The notes below the pieces were generated by a model, which had not been told where the DNA came from, searched no databases, and worked only from the letters and a program-made list of their open reading frames with translations. This document shows positions 8,364 to 16,757 of a DNA stretch of 64,000 nt, piece after piece. Source of the stretch: Gemmatimonadota bacterium (GTDB taxonomy: Bacteria; Gemmatimonadota; Gemmatimonadetes; Gemmatimonadales; Gemmatimonadaceae); contig JAIOPJ010000046.1 in the NCBI GenBank assembly GCA_021413975.1, positions 41,252 through 105,251 of the forward strand, written 5' to 3'. The position numbers and the translations under genes were made by a program. Numbering within the stretch: the first letter of the stretch is position 1; each line of letters opens with the position of its first letter.

Positions 8364-8858
8364 GTGATCGAGACCCCGCGCGTCCGCCCGACCCTGCTCC
8401 GCTCCCTTGGCGGCATCGCCGCACTGACGGTCGTCGCGCTCGCCGCCGCCTGTGCGTCGGCGGCCAAGCAGCCGCCCACGACCAATGCGCAGTTGCTCGC
8501 GCCGCCGGCGGACCCGTGCGTGCTCGCGCGCGAGGACGCACGGCTCGACCCGCGCCTCGACGTGGAACGCGTCCCGGCGCCGTTGAAGATGGATCCCACC
8601 CCGATCCGCCGCCCCGTTCCCCGCACCGCCCTCAGCCGCGACGGCAGCTCCGTCATCAAGGTCGAGGTCCTCGTCGACACGCTCGGCAAGCCCGACATGG
8701 CGACCTTCGCCGTGATCGAGTCGTCGAACGTCTGGTTCACGAACGGCGTGAAGGCGGCGATCGCCAAATGGACCTTCGAGCCGGCGTACCGGAACGGCTG
8801 CAAGGTGGCGCGGTTCTATCAGTTCGCGGCCTCGTCGGCGCCGAGAGCACGCAGATGA
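8364..8858 (+). CDS. Lipoprotein with a TonB C-terminal-like domain
   Basis: This 164-residue protein starts at GTG 8364, 14 nt after nth. The N-terminus has a basic region, a hydrophobic run and a lipobox (LAAAC), predicting lipid anchoring. The remainder looks like a TonB C-terminal fold: SVIKVEVLVDTLGKPDMATFAVIESSN-type strand-turn-strand, then a helix and AIAKWTFEPAYRNGCKV, the typical 'W.F.PA...G..V' signature. Ordinary TonB proteins have an inner-membrane anchor helix and a Pro-rich spacer, both absent here. A role in energy transduction is therefore doubtful; it may be a stand-alone periplasmic TonB-C module. Confidence 0.75.
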   Translation: MIETPRVRPTLLRSLGGIAALTVVALAAACASAAKQPPTTNAQLLAPPADPCVLAREDARLDPRLDVERVPAPLKMDPTPIRRPVPRTALSRDGSSVIKVEVLVDTLGKPDMATFAVIESSNVWFTNGVKAAIAKWTFEPAYRNGCKVARFYQFAASSAPRARR

Positions 8859-8976
8859 AGGCCAAAGGATGAAGGATCAAGGGTTGCCGGAACCCTCCGC
8901 CGGTGAGGTGGTCCAACTCTCTCGGCCCCGCTAGATTCCGGTGTCTTTCATCCTTCATCCTCCGTCCTCCATCCTG
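8855..8976. repeat. GGATGAAG-type intergenic repeat, copy 2, in inverted arrangement
   Basis: A purine arm at 8855-8883 (GATGAAGGCC, AAAGGATGAAGGATCAAG) is mirrored by a pyrimidine arm at 8949-8976 (CATCCTTCATCCTCC, TCCTCCATCCTG). AAGGATGAAGGAT can pair with ATCCTTCATCCT-type sequence, forming a long-range hairpin of about 10 bp around a 65-nt loop. The loop contains a TAGATT at 8932-8937 that could be the -10 box of the cyclophilin gene. The pyrimidine arm ends immediately before the cyclophilin GTG, replacing a normal ribosome-binding site. Confidence 0.6.
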
Positions 8977-8978
8977 CC

Positions 8979-9437
8979 GTGAAGACCGCCACCTTCGAGA
9001 CCAACAAAGGCACCATCACCGCCGAGCTGTACGAGAAGGACGCTCCGGGAACGGTCGCTAACTTCGAGAAGCTCGCCAACGACGGCTTCTATGACATGAT
9101 CCGCTTCCATCGCGTGATCCCCGACTTCGTCGTCCAGGGCGGCTGCCCGAACGCCAGGATCGGCGGCAAGCCGAGTGGCCCGCCGGGAACGGGCGGACCG
9201 GGCTGGAAGATCAAGTGCGAGACCGCGGGCAACCAGCAGACCCACCACGTCGGCGCGCTCTCCATGGCGCATGCGGGCAAGGACACCGGTGGCTCGCAGT
9301 TCTTCATGGTGCTCTCCGAGTCCAACACGCGACACCTGAACGGCGTCCACACCGTCTTCGGCCAGATCACCACCGGCCTCGACGTGATGAACAAGCTCAC
9401 GGACAAGGACCACATGGTCACCGTCCGCGTCGCCTGA
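8979..9437 (+). CDS. Peptidyl-prolyl cis-trans isomerase, cyclophilin type
   Basis: This 152-residue single-domain cyclophilin catalyses proline isomerisation during folding. Active-site motifs are intact: [13 protein letters not shown] with the catalytic Arg, GSQFFMVL, and LNGVHTVFG with the substrate-contacting His. There is no signal peptide, so it is cytoplasmic, as in PpiB. The start is GTG 8979. No Shine-Dalgarno sequence is seen because a pyrimidine-rich repeat lies directly upstream, which suggests weak or leaderless-type initiation. Confidence 0.95.
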   Translation: MKTATFETNKGTITAELYEKDAPGTVANFEKLANDGFYDMIRFHRVIPDFVVQGGCPNARIGGKPSGPPGTGGPGWKIKCETAGNQQTHHVGALSMAHAGKDTGGSQFFMVLSESNTRHLNGVHTVFGQITTGLDVMNKLTDKDHMVTVRVA

Positions 9438-9440
9438 TCC

Positions 9441-9485
9441 GGATGAAGGTGATCCCTTCCACCTGCATCCTTCCCCCTTCCTCGT
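9441..9485. repeat. GGATGAAGG-type intergenic repeat, copy 3
   Basis: GGATGAAGG at 9441-9449 is followed by pyrimidine-rich blocks (CCCTTCCACC, GCATCCTTCC, CCCTTCCTC) in the 61-bp gap between the cyclophilin gene and a small membrane-protein gene. It has the same composition as the 8855-8976 element, with a purine-rich left arm and a CATCCTTC-type right arm, but is shorter. Confidence 0.5.
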
Positions 9486-9498
9486 CCCTGGAGTTCAC

Positions 9499-9663
9499 AT
9501 GACCGCTGGCACTCCGATGTCCGGCCGCGACACCGCCGCCGCCTTCAAGGGTCTCATCATCGGCGCGATCTGCGTCGCCGTCGTGGTCGTCACGATCACG
9601 ACGCTCACGAACCGGAAGTACGCGAGCCACGAAGCGACCCCGGCCGCGACCGAGACGCGTTGA
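9499..9663 (+). CDS. Small single-pass membrane protein, 54 aa
   Basis: A short frame from ATG 9499 to TGA 9661-9663 encodes a 54-residue peptide. It has a polar N-terminus of about 16 residues, one strongly hydrophobic helix (LIIGAICVAVVVVTITTL, about residues 19-37), and a polar tail containing KYASHE. A GGAG lies 9 nt before the ATG. The stop codon is 1 nt from the GTG of the following P-type ATPase, so the two are almost certainly cotranscribed. It could be an accessory subunit of that pump, but this is inference from position only. Confidence 0.6.
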   Translation: MTAGTPMSGRDTAAAFKGLIIGAICVAVVVVTITTLTNRKYASHEATPAATETR

Positions 9664-9664
9664 T

Positions 9665-11605
9665 GTGACGACGCCCCTACCGGCGTCCCCCGAGCGCCCC
9701 GTGCCCCCCAAGGGGTCCGGGGCGCTCTCGTTCCCCCTCGCGGCGGCACGGTGGCCCGCACTCACGCTCGCCGCGCTCGTGCTCGGCGGCGTCATGCACC
9801 TCGTGCCGGCGCTCGACCCCTGGGCCCCGGGTTCCCTCACTGTCGCGCTGGTCCTGCTCGGCGCGCCGGTCGTCTGGCGCACCGTGCGCGGGATCCTGCG
9901 CGGCCACTTCGCCGCCGACGTCGTCGCCATGCTCGCGATCGTCACGGCCGTCGTGCTCCGGGAGCCCTTCGCCGGGCTCGTGATCGTGCTCATGCAGACC
10001 GGCGGCGAACTCCTCGAGCGCTACGCCGAGGGCAGGGCCTCGGATGCGGTGCGCGAACTGGAGGCGGCCGCGCCGCGCATCGCGCATCGGTTGCGCGACG
10101 GCGGGACCATCTCCGACGGCGTCGACGACGTCGCGGCCGACCAGATCGCCGTCGGTGACCGGATCCTCATCCGTCCGGGGGAGATGATCCCGTGCGACGG
10201 CACGGTCGTGGAGGGCACCAGCTCGCTCGACACCTCGCGCGTGACCGGCGAGCCCCTCCCGGAGCGCGTCGGGCCCGGCGTGCCCGTGCGCTCGGGCGTC
10301 GTGAACTCCGCCTCGCCGCTCGTCGTGCGCGCGGGCGCGCGGGCGAGTGAATCGCTCTACGCCCGCATCGTCGAGCTGGTCCGCACCGCGCAGGCGGAGA
10401 AGTCGCCGATCCAGCGCATGGCCGACCGCTTCGCCGTCTGGTTCACGCCGATCACGCTCATCGCCTGCGCGATCGCCTGGGTCGCCTCCGGCGACGCCTC
10501 GCGCGTGCTCGCCGTGCTCGTGGTCGCGACGCCCTGCCCGCTCCTGCTCGCGACGCCGGTCGCGATCATCGGAGGGATCAACCGTGCGGCCCGCCGGCAG
10601 GTGATCGTGCGCAACGGCACCGCGCTCGAACTCCTCGCGCAGGTCGACACCGTGGTCTTCGACAAGACCGGGACGCTCACGCATGGGCGTCCTTCGGTGG
10701 AGTCGGTGGAGACCTTCGGCGCATCGACCGCCGATGCGCTGCTGCAGGCCGCCGCCGCGCTCGAGATCGGGAGCGGCCATCTGCTCGCGCGCTCCGTGGT
10801 CGACGAGGCGCTCTCCCGAGGGCTCACCATCGGTTCCGCCACCGAGGTGGTCGAGCACGCCGGCCGCGGCGTCACCGGCCTGGTCGACGGCCGCCGCGTC
10901 ACGGTCGGCAATCGCGCACTGGTCGCGTCATTGCACCCGCAGGCGACCGCCGAGCTCGACGCAGGCGTTCGCGGCAACGCAGGCGGCCTGCGCGCCTTCG
11001 TCGCCGCCGAGTCCCTCGGCACCGGCGTCATCACGTTCGCCGACCGCATGCGCGACGACCTCCCGGCCTTCATCCAGCGGTTGAACGCGCTCGGTCTCAC
11101 GCGCACGGTCCTGCTCTCCGGCGATCACGCCGAGAACGTGGCGCCGGTCGCGACGGCGCTCGGGATCACCGAGGCGCGCGGCGACCTGCTCCCCGGTGGC
11201 AAGGTCGACGCGGTGCGCGCGCTCGAGGCCGAGGGCCGTCGCGTCCTGATGGTCGGTGACGGCACGAACGACGCGCCGGCACTCTCGGCGGCGACCGTCG
11301 GCGTCGCGCTCGCCGCGCACGGCGGGGGCATCTCGGCCGAGGCGGCGGGGGTCGTGCTCCTCGCCGACGACGTCACGCGCGTCGAGGACGCGGTGCGGAT
11401 CGGGCAGAATGCCGTGATGATCGCACGGCAGAGCATCATCGCCGGGCTCGTGCTGAGCGGCACGGCGATGGTCGTGGCCGCGCTCGGGTTCATCCCGCCG
11501 ACGGCGGGGGCACTGCTCCAGGAGGCGATCGACGTGGCGGTGATCCTGAATGCGCTGCGGGCGGCACGGGATCCTCATGCAGGATCCGCATCGCCGGTGT
11601 CGTGA
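9665..11605 (+). CDS. P1B-type metal-transporting ATPase with TPC membrane motif
   Basis: This 646-residue inner-membrane pump starts at GTG 9665. P-type hallmarks are present: DKTGTLTHG phosphorylation loop, TSSLDTSRVTGEPLP actuator motif, GDGTNDAPALSAA hinge and VATPCPLLLATP in the metal-site helix. The TPC triplet differs from the CPC of Cu and Zn/Cd pumps and from SPC of Co pumps; TPC-class substrates are poorly defined. No N-terminal metal-binding domain is present. The nucleotide-domain HP motif reads GHLLA instead of the usual HPLA. The 3' end overlaps the convergent ccoS gene by 116 bp. The metal cannot be assigned from sequence. Confidence 0.88.
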   Translation: MTTPLPASPERPVPPKGSGALSFPLAAARWPALTLAALVLGGVMHLVPALDPWAPGSLTVALVLLGAPVVWRTVRGILRGHFAADVVAMLAIVTAVVLREPFAGLVIVLMQTGGELLERYAEGRASDAVRELEAAAPRIAHRLRDGGTISDGVDDVAADQIAVGDRILIRPGEMIPCDGTVVEGTSSLDTSRVTGEPLPERVGPGVPVRSGVVNSASPLVVRAGARASESLYARIVELVRTAQAEKSPIQRMADRFAVWFTPITLIACAIAWVASGDASRVLAVLVVATPCPLLLATPVAIIGGINRAARRQVIVRNGTALELLAQVDTVVFDKTGTLTHGRPSVESVETFGASTADALLQAAAALEIGSGHLLARSVVDEALSRGLTIGSATEVVEHAGRGVTGLVDGRRVTVGNRALVASLHPQATAELDAGVRGNAGGLRAFVAAESLGTGVITFADRMRDDLPAFIQRLNALGLTRTVLLSGDHAENVAPVATALGITEARGDLLPGGKVDAVRALEAEGRRVLMVGDGTNDAPALSAATVGVALAAHGGGISAEAAGVVLLADDVTRVEDAVRIGQNAVMIARQSIIAGLVLSGTAMVVAALGFIPPTAGALLQEAIDVAVILNALRAARDPHAGSASPVS

Positions 11606-11705
11606 GGTCGTCGAACTGCCCGTTCTTGCTCGACCAGGCATAGGCCCCGACGAACACGACCACCATCACGAGCGCGACCGGGATCAGCACGTACAGGACG
11701 CTCAC
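11490..11705 (-). CDS. ccoS: cbb3-type cytochrome oxidase assembly protein CcoS
   Basis: This 71-residue single-pass membrane protein is needed for cofactor insertion during cbb3 oxidase maturation. The N-terminal helix VLYVLIPVALVMVVVFVGAYAW, followed by SSKNGQFDDL, is the CcoS signature. GTG 11705 overlaps the ccoI stop codon by 4 nt. CcoS proteins are usually about 45-60 residues. Here a Pro-rich tail of about 25 residues reads antisense into the 3' end of the convergent TPC ATPase, so the tail may be incidental. It is the last gene of the cco operon. Confidence 0.88.
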   Translation of the reverse strand: MSVLYVLIPVALVMVVVFVGAYAWSSKNGQFDDLTTPAMRILHEDPVPPAAHSGSPPRRSPPGAVPPPSAG

Positions 11706-14149
11706 GCCGCGCTCCTCGAGAAGGTCCGGCTCCGCCACGCGCCGACGATGGCGGTCACCGAACTGACCGGCATGAGGATCGCCGCGACGATCGGATCGAG
11801 CAAGCCCAGCATCGCGAGCGACACCGCGATGGCGTTGTAGCCGAGCGCGATCGCCATGTTGCGGCGGATCACGTGCGTGGTGCGGTGCGCACCGTCCAGC
11901 AGGTCGCGCAACGCGCCGATCCCGCCGCGGGCGAGATAGACGTCGGCCGCCGCCATCGACGCCTCGGCGCCGCCGCGGACCGCGATCCCCACGGTCGCGG
12001 CGGAGATCGCCGCCGCATCGTTCACGCCATCGCCGACCATCACCACCGGCCCGCGCGCGCGCGCCGCGAGCACCGCCTCGCGCTTCCGCTCCGGCGTCGC
12101 ACCGCCCTCGCACTCGCGGGGGTCGAGCCCGAGCGTACCGGCCACGTGATCGACCACCGCGGTCGCGTCGCCGCTGAGGATGCGCACCTGCCAGCCGGCC
12201 GCCTGCAGCGCCGTCACCGCGGCCTTCGCCTCGGGACGCAGCGGATCGCCGAAGCCGGCGCGCGCCACCACGGCACCGTCGACCTCGACGAGCACCGTCG
12301 TCCGCACCGATTCGTCGGGCACCGCGTGCCCGATCACCCAGGACGGGCGACCGATGCGCACGAGATGCCCACCCACGCGCGCCTCGACGCCGGCGCCGAG
12401 TGTCTCGCGCACCTCGTCGGCGTCGGGTGCCGCGGTCTCCGCCCATGCCGACGCGAAGGCGGCAGCGACCGGATGCCGCGAGTGACGCTCCGCCGCGAGG
12501 ACGAGGGGACGCACCGCATCGTCGCCGTCCCACTCCTCGAGCGCCAGCCGGCCCTCGGTGACCGTCCCCGTCTTGTCCACGAAGAGCGTGCCGCGCCCCG
12601 TGAGCGACTCGAGCGCATGGCCGCCCTTGATCAGGATCCCCCGCCCCGCCGCGCGCCCGATCGCCACCGTGAACGCCAACGGGGTGGCCATCGCCAGTGC
12701 GCAGGGACAGGTCACCACGAGCAGCGCGATCGCGTTGTTCACGGCGGCGGCGCTGTCGCGCGACCACCAGAGCGCCACGGTCGTTCCCGCGAGCGCGAGC
12801 ACCACGGCGATGAACCATCCGGCCATCCGGTCGGCGAAGAGCACCACCGGTGCCCGCTCGCGCGCCCCTTGCTCCACGTCGCGCAGCAGCCGCCCCAGCC
12901 GGCTGTCGGCCCCGGCCTGCTCCACGCGCACCCGCAGTGCACTGCTGAGGTTCACGGTGCCGGCATACACGGCGTCCCCCGCCCGCACCGAGACCGGCCG
13001 CGACTCACCGGTGAGCAGCGCGAGGTCGACCGCCGAGTCGCCTCGCATCACCACGCCGTCGGCGGCGAGCGTGTCGCCGGCGCGCACCTCGAGTTCCATG
13101 CCGGGCACCACCGCCTCGGTGGGGATCTCGTTCACCGCACCGGTCACCGCGTCGATCACGCGCGCGGTCGCCGGCGCCAGCGCGCCGAGCAGCGCCGCCG
13201 CATCGGCCGCGGTGCGCTGTGCGCTGTTCTGGAGGTACCGCCCCACGAGCAGCAGCAGGATGAGCGTGGAGACCGCGTCGAAGTAGATCGGCCCCGAGTC
13301 GCGGACGGTGTTGATCGACCCCTGCACCACGCCCGCACCGAGCGCGAGCGCGATCGGCACGTCCATGTGCAGCCCGCGCGCCTTGAGCGCCTGCCACGCG
13401 CTCGTGAAGAAGATCCGGCCCGGCCAGACGACCGCCGGGATCACGAGCACGAGGCTGATCCAGCGGAAGTACCGCTCGAACTCGCGCTCCATCCCGCCGA
13501 AGAGCCCGCTGTAGAGCGCGAGCGAGATCGCCATCACGTTCATCGCGATCGCGCCCGCGACGCCGATGCGCGTGAGCATCGTGCGTTCCTCGGCGCGGCG
13601 CGCCTCGTCGGCACGGCGGCCGCGATACGGATGCGGCCGGTAGCCGAGCTGGTCGAGCGTGCGCGCGAGTGCGCTGAGCGTGGTGACCTGCGGATCCCAC
13701 GTGAGCCGCGCGAGCGCACGGGTGACGTCGAGCTCCGCCTGGATCGCGCCGGCGACCGCCATCGGCATCCGTTCCACGAGCCAGACGCACGAGGCGCAGT
13801 GCACGCCCTCGAGGTAGAGCGCGATCTCGCTCAGGCCGTCCGCGCGCCGCGAGACGTGCGCCGCCTGGAAGGCCTCGTGATCGAACTCGGCGAAGCTCCG
13901 TCCGCTCACGGCCACGCGATTCGTGATGCGGTCCGGGAGCGCGTAGAAGCCGCCGAGCCCGCTCTGCCGGATGATCGACGCCGCGGTCTCGCAGCCCGCG
14001 CAGCAATACGTCTCGCCATCGAGCGTGCGCGCGTCGCCCGGCGCGGCCTCGAGCCCGCAGTGAGCGCACGTCAGGGCCGCGCTCGCGCCCGCGCTCGTAC
14101 CCGCGCTCACGCCCGCGGCGCGGAGATCAGCGGTGGCCGTCATGCGCAT
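11702..14149 (-). CDS. ccoI: Copper-transporting P-type ATPase CcoI/FixI
   Basis: This 815-residue pump supplies Cu to the CuB site of cbb3 oxidase. The N-terminus has an additional Cys-rich module (CAHCG and YCCAGCETA) and then an HMA-like domain with HCASCVW. Downstream are VTCPCALAMATP (CPC Cu site), DKTGTVTEG phosphorylation loop, SRHPVAAAF (HP motif) and GDGVNDAAAISAA. This layout is that of FixI/CcoI. The start at 14149 overlaps the upstream gene by 23 nt, and the stop overlaps ccoS by 4 nt, so expression is coupled within the oxidase operon. Confidence 0.93.
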   Translation of the reverse strand: MRMTATADLRAAGVSAGTSAGASAALTCAHCGLEAAPGDARTLDGETYCCAGCETAASIIRQSGLGGFYALPDRITNRVAVSGRSFAEFDHEAFQAAHVSRRADGLSEIALYLEGVHCASCVWLVERMPMAVAGAIQAELDVTRALARLTWDPQVTTLSALARTLDQLGYRPHPYRGRRADEARRAEERTMLTRIGVAGAIAMNVMAISLALYSGLFGGMEREFERYFRWISLVLVIPAVVWPGRIFFTSAWQALKARGLHMDVPIALALGAGVVQGSINTVRDSGPIYFDAVSTLILLLLVGRYLQNSAQRTAADAAALLGALAPATARVIDAVTGAVNEIPTEAVVPGMELEVRAGDTLAADGVVMRGDSAVDLALLTGESRPVSVRAGDAVYAGTVNLSSALRVRVEQAGADSRLGRLLRDVEQGARERAPVVLFADRMAGWFIAVVLALAGTTVALWWSRDSAAAVNNAIALLVVTCPCALAMATPLAFTVAIGRAAGRGILIKGGHALESLTGRGTLFVDKTGTVTEGRLALEEWDGDDAVRPLVLAAERHSRHPVAAAFASAWAETAAPDADEVRETLGAGVEARVGGHLVRIGRPSWVIGHAVPDESVRTTVLVEVDGAVVARAGFGDPLRPEAKAAVTALQAAGWQVRILSGDATAVVDHVAGTLGLDPRECEGGATPERKREAVLAARARGPVVMVGDGVNDAAAISAATVGIAVRGGAEASMAAADVYLARGGIGALRDLLDGAHRTTHVIRRNMAIALGYNAIAVSLAMLGLLDPIVAAILMPVSSVTAIVGAWRSRTFSRSAA

Positions 14150-14846
14150 TCGTCATCGTGGTGTCCGCCGCATGCGACCTGGGGGCGAATCGCCCGGCCA
14201 CGGTCAGCGACCCCAGCACCACCAGCACGACCGCGGTGAAGGCGGGCAGGTGTTTGCGCGCCGGCCCCAGCAGTCGCTGTGCCCCCAGACCGACGGCCGC
14301 CATCATCGGCACGGTGCCGGTCCAGAAGGCCGCCATGACCAACGCACCGTTCATGGCACTCCCGGCGGCCGCCGAGGTGGCGACGAACGCGTAGAGCCAG
14401 CCGCAGGGCAGCGCCGCCGTGAGCACACCGAGGGCGAGCCCGCGCACCACCGGCGGCCGGTCCTGCACGGCGCGCACGCCTCGCGCGATCCTCGTCGCCA
14501 GCGCGGGCGGGACCGCGAGCGCCGCCAGGCGGATGCCGAACGTCGCGAGCAGCGATGCGAGCCCCCAGAGGATCAAGAGGACTCCCGCGACGATCGCCGC
14601 CGGCCGCGCGAGTCCGGCCACGGCGCCCATCCGATCCAGTCCGGCCCCGGCCGCACCGGCGATCGCGCCGAGCGTCATGTACGAGAGCAGCCGCCCGATG
14701 TTGTAGGCCGCGGTGCTGCGCAACGCCCCGCCGCCCCGGGACGCGTCCCCGCCCGACGCGAGGCAGGCGAAGCTCCCGCACATCCCCGCGCAGTGGACGC
14801 TCCCGATGAGCGCCGCCACGAAGACCGAGAGCGCGAGCGCGGTCAC
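14127..14846 (-). CDS. Sulfite exporter TauE/SafE-like (UreH-type) membrane protein of the cco operon
   Basis: This 239-residue polytopic membrane protein has six or so hydrophobic segments. It opens with ALIGSVHCAGMCGSF, the Cys-containing first helix of the TauE/SafE-UreH-like proteins commonly found next to ccoGHIS. It contains a second motif, ALPCGWLYAF, in helix 4. The C-terminus is His-rich (HDGHR), as might suit copper handling. Its exact role is unsettled; proteins of this group have been linked to cofactor supply for oxidases. The start is GTG 14846, 6 nt after ccoH. Confidence 0.85.
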   Translation of the reverse strand: MTALALSVFVAALIGSVHCAGMCGSFACLASGGDASRGGGALRSTAAYNIGRLLSYMTLGAIAGAAGAGLDRMGAVAGLARPAAIVAGVLLILWGLASLLATFGIRLAALAVPPALATRIARGVRAVQDRPPVVRGLALGVLTAALPCGWLYAFVATSAAAGSAMNGALVMAAFWTGTVPMMAAVGLGAQRLLGPARKHLPAFTAVVLVVLGSLTVAGRFAPRSHAADTTMTNAHDGHR

Positions 14847-14852
14847 CCGTCC

Positions 14853-15365
14853 CTACCGCGCCGCCGGGGTCACGACGAGATCGGTGTGGGCGATGACCGC
14901 GAAGCGCTCCGCCCCGCGATCGGCGTTCACGCGCACCTCCCAGAGACCCCCGTGCGCGACTGGCAACTCGGCGCCATAACGCCCCGCGCCATCCTCGCGC
15001 AGTGCGACCTCGAGCGGACGGCCGGCGTCGGCATTGTGGATCAGCACCGCGCGGACCACCGCGCCCGCGACGCCCGCTCCCGCGGAGTCCGCGAGCGTGA
15101 CGCGCAGCGTCGCTGCGCGAGAGGTCGCGCCATTCACCGTGTCGGTGGCCGAGAGCGAGACCGTCGCGCTCCAGCGGAGCAGATCACTCGCGGCGCGGTG
15201 CGTCATGGTGCTCTCCCACTGCACCGCCTTGCGGTAGTAGTCCGGCTCCACCACCGAGCCGTTGGCGTCGGAGTTGGCGACGAAGAGCATCGTGACGTTC
15301 ACCGCCACGATCCCGAGGAGGCCGGTCGCCAGCAGCCAGGGCCAGTACCATCCACGCTTCGACAT
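14853..15365 (-). CDS. ccoH: cbb3 oxidase accessory protein CcoH/FixH
   Basis: This roughly 170-residue protein opens with MSKRGWYWP, the typical FixH start, followed by one membrane helix, then the conserved YYRKAVQWE segment. A periplasmic immunoglobulin-like region completes it. CcoH stabilises the oxidase during assembly. The ATG at 15365 has AGAAG upstream; a GTG two codons earlier at 15371 overlaps the ccoG stop by 4 nt and is an equal alternative. The gene lies between ccoG and the SafE-like gene. Confidence 0.88.
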   Translation of the reverse strand: MSKRGWYWPWLLATGLLGIVAVNVTMLFVANSDANGSVVEPDYYRKAVQWESTMTHRAASDLLRWSATVSLSATDTVNGATSRAATLRVTLADSAGAGVAGAVVRAVLIHNADAGRPLEVALREDGAGRYGAELPVAHGGLWEVRVNADRGAERFAVIAHTDLVVTPAAR

Positions 15366-15367
15366 GA

Positions 15368-16750
15368 TCACTTCTGGGGTCCGAGGAGTCGCCAGCCGAA
15401 CTCGCGTGTGAACGTACCACCATCGCTGAGTCGGAACCGGACCAGGCGTTCGCCATTCACGAACCGGTCGGCGGCCTGCACGACGAACACCGTGGTGGTG
15501 ATGTTGCCGGCGGCCGGCACCCGCACCGGATTCTCCGGCGCGATGAGCCTGGCGCCTTCGGCGTCGAGGTAGGTGATCGTGTAGAGGTGATCGTCACCCG
15601 TGCGGTTGGCCACCTTGATGCGCACCTGGTTCACCACCTGTCCGTCGGCTTCCTGCGTGAACGGCGCGCCCTGCCCGCCGAGCAACGTGACGTCGGCCGG
15701 CGAACGCGTGGCCAGCGCGAACAGGAAGCCGCCGAAGAAGAGCGTGAATGCCAACGGGTAGAGCACCGTCCGCGCGCGCAGGATCCGCGGCGGGTTGCCC
15801 ACGAGCGCGTCCTTGGACGAGTACCGGATCAGCCCGACCGGCTTCCCTACCTTCACCATGATCTCGTCGCACGCGTCGGAGCACTGGGTGCAATGGATGC
15901 ACTCCATCTGCAGGCCGTCGCGGATGTCGATCCCGGTGGGGCAGGTCTGCACGCAGGCGTTGCACGCGATGCAGTCACCGAGTCCGGTGCGCGCGCCCGT
16001 GCCATGGCCCCGCGGCTCACCCCGCGCGCTGTCGTACGCGACGATCAGCGACTGCCGGTCGAGGAGCGCCGACTGCCAGCGGCCGTAGGGGCATGCGACC
16101 AGACAGGTCTGCTCGCGGAACCAGGTGAAGTCGAGGAAGACAGCCGTGGCCGTCACCGCCATGACGAGGAAGCCCGTGAGGTGGTCGAACGGCGACGAGA
16201 GCACCCACACCCAGAGCGTGTCGGTCCCCACGAAGTACGCGAGGAAGGTGTTCCCGAGCGTCAACGAGAGCAGCGCGTAGATCGCGTACTTGAGCAGGCG
16301 GCGCGGCGCGAAGTGCTTGCGGTCGCGATCGAGCGCGCGCGACGCGTTGAACCCGCCCTCCACCAGCCGTTCGATCGGCCGGAAGATGAACTCCATCCAG
16401 ACCGTCTGCGGACACCCCCAGCCGCACCAGACGCGGCCGAAGAGCGCGGTGAGCAGGAAGATCCCGATCAATGCGCTCACGAACAGGAGCATCAGCAGCA
16501 ACGTGTCGGTCGGGAGGAAGGTCGTCCCGAAGAACGTGAACTGACGGTGCGGCAGGTCGAGCAGCATCCACGGCTTGCCGTTCATCCGCAGGTGCGGGAT
16601 CGCCAGGAAGAGCGCGATCAGCGCGTACGCCACGGCCCGCCGCCGGATCAGCCACTTGCCCGGACTGGGCTTGGGGCGGATCCAGCGGCGTGAACCATCC
16701 TCGTTCAGCGTCGCGAGGACGCGACCGGATGCGGCGGCAGGGGCCGTCAC
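15368..16750 (-). CDS. ccoG: cbb3 oxidase maturation ferredoxin CcoG/FixG
   Basis: This 460-residue polytopic membrane protein contains two ferredoxin-like 4Fe-4S clusters in CIACNACVQTCP and CIHCTQCSDAC. A further FixG hallmark, WCGWGCPQTVWMEF, lies in the membrane part, and an immunoglobulin-like domain occupies the C-terminal 110 residues. CcoG is a copper-reducing maturation factor for cbb3 oxidase. The start is GTG 16750, 7 nt after ccoP, and the stop overlaps the ccoH start. Confidence 0.94.
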   Translation of the reverse strand: MTAPAAASGRVLATLNEDGSRRWIRPKPSPGKWLIRRRAVAYALIALFLAIPHLRMNGKPWMLLDLPHRQFTFFGTTFLPTDTLLLMLLFVSALIGIFLLTALFGRVWCGWGCPQTVWMEFIFRPIERLVEGGFNASRALDRDRKHFAPRRLLKYAIYALLSLTLGNTFLAYFVGTDTLWVWVLSSPFDHLTGFLVMAVTATAVFLDFTWFREQTCLVACPYGRWQSALLDRQSLIVAYDSARGEPRGHGTGARTGLGDCIACNACVQTCPTGIDIRDGLQMECIHCTQCSDACDEIMVKVGKPVGLIRYSSKDALVGNPPRILRARTVLYPLAFTLFFGGFLFALATRSPADVTLLGGQGAPFTQEADGQVVNQVRIKVANRTGDDHLYTITYLDAEGARLIAPENPVRVPAAGNITTTVFVVQAADRFVNGERLVRFRLSDGGTFTREFGWRLLGPQK

Positions 16751-16757
16751 TCGCGGA

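Noticed and set aside
9665..11605. Assignment of the first P-type ATPase as a CopA-type copper exporter
   Set aside because: It has TPC rather than CPC in the membrane site and no N-terminal CxxC domain. The operon-linked pump at 11702-14149 is the copper-type one.
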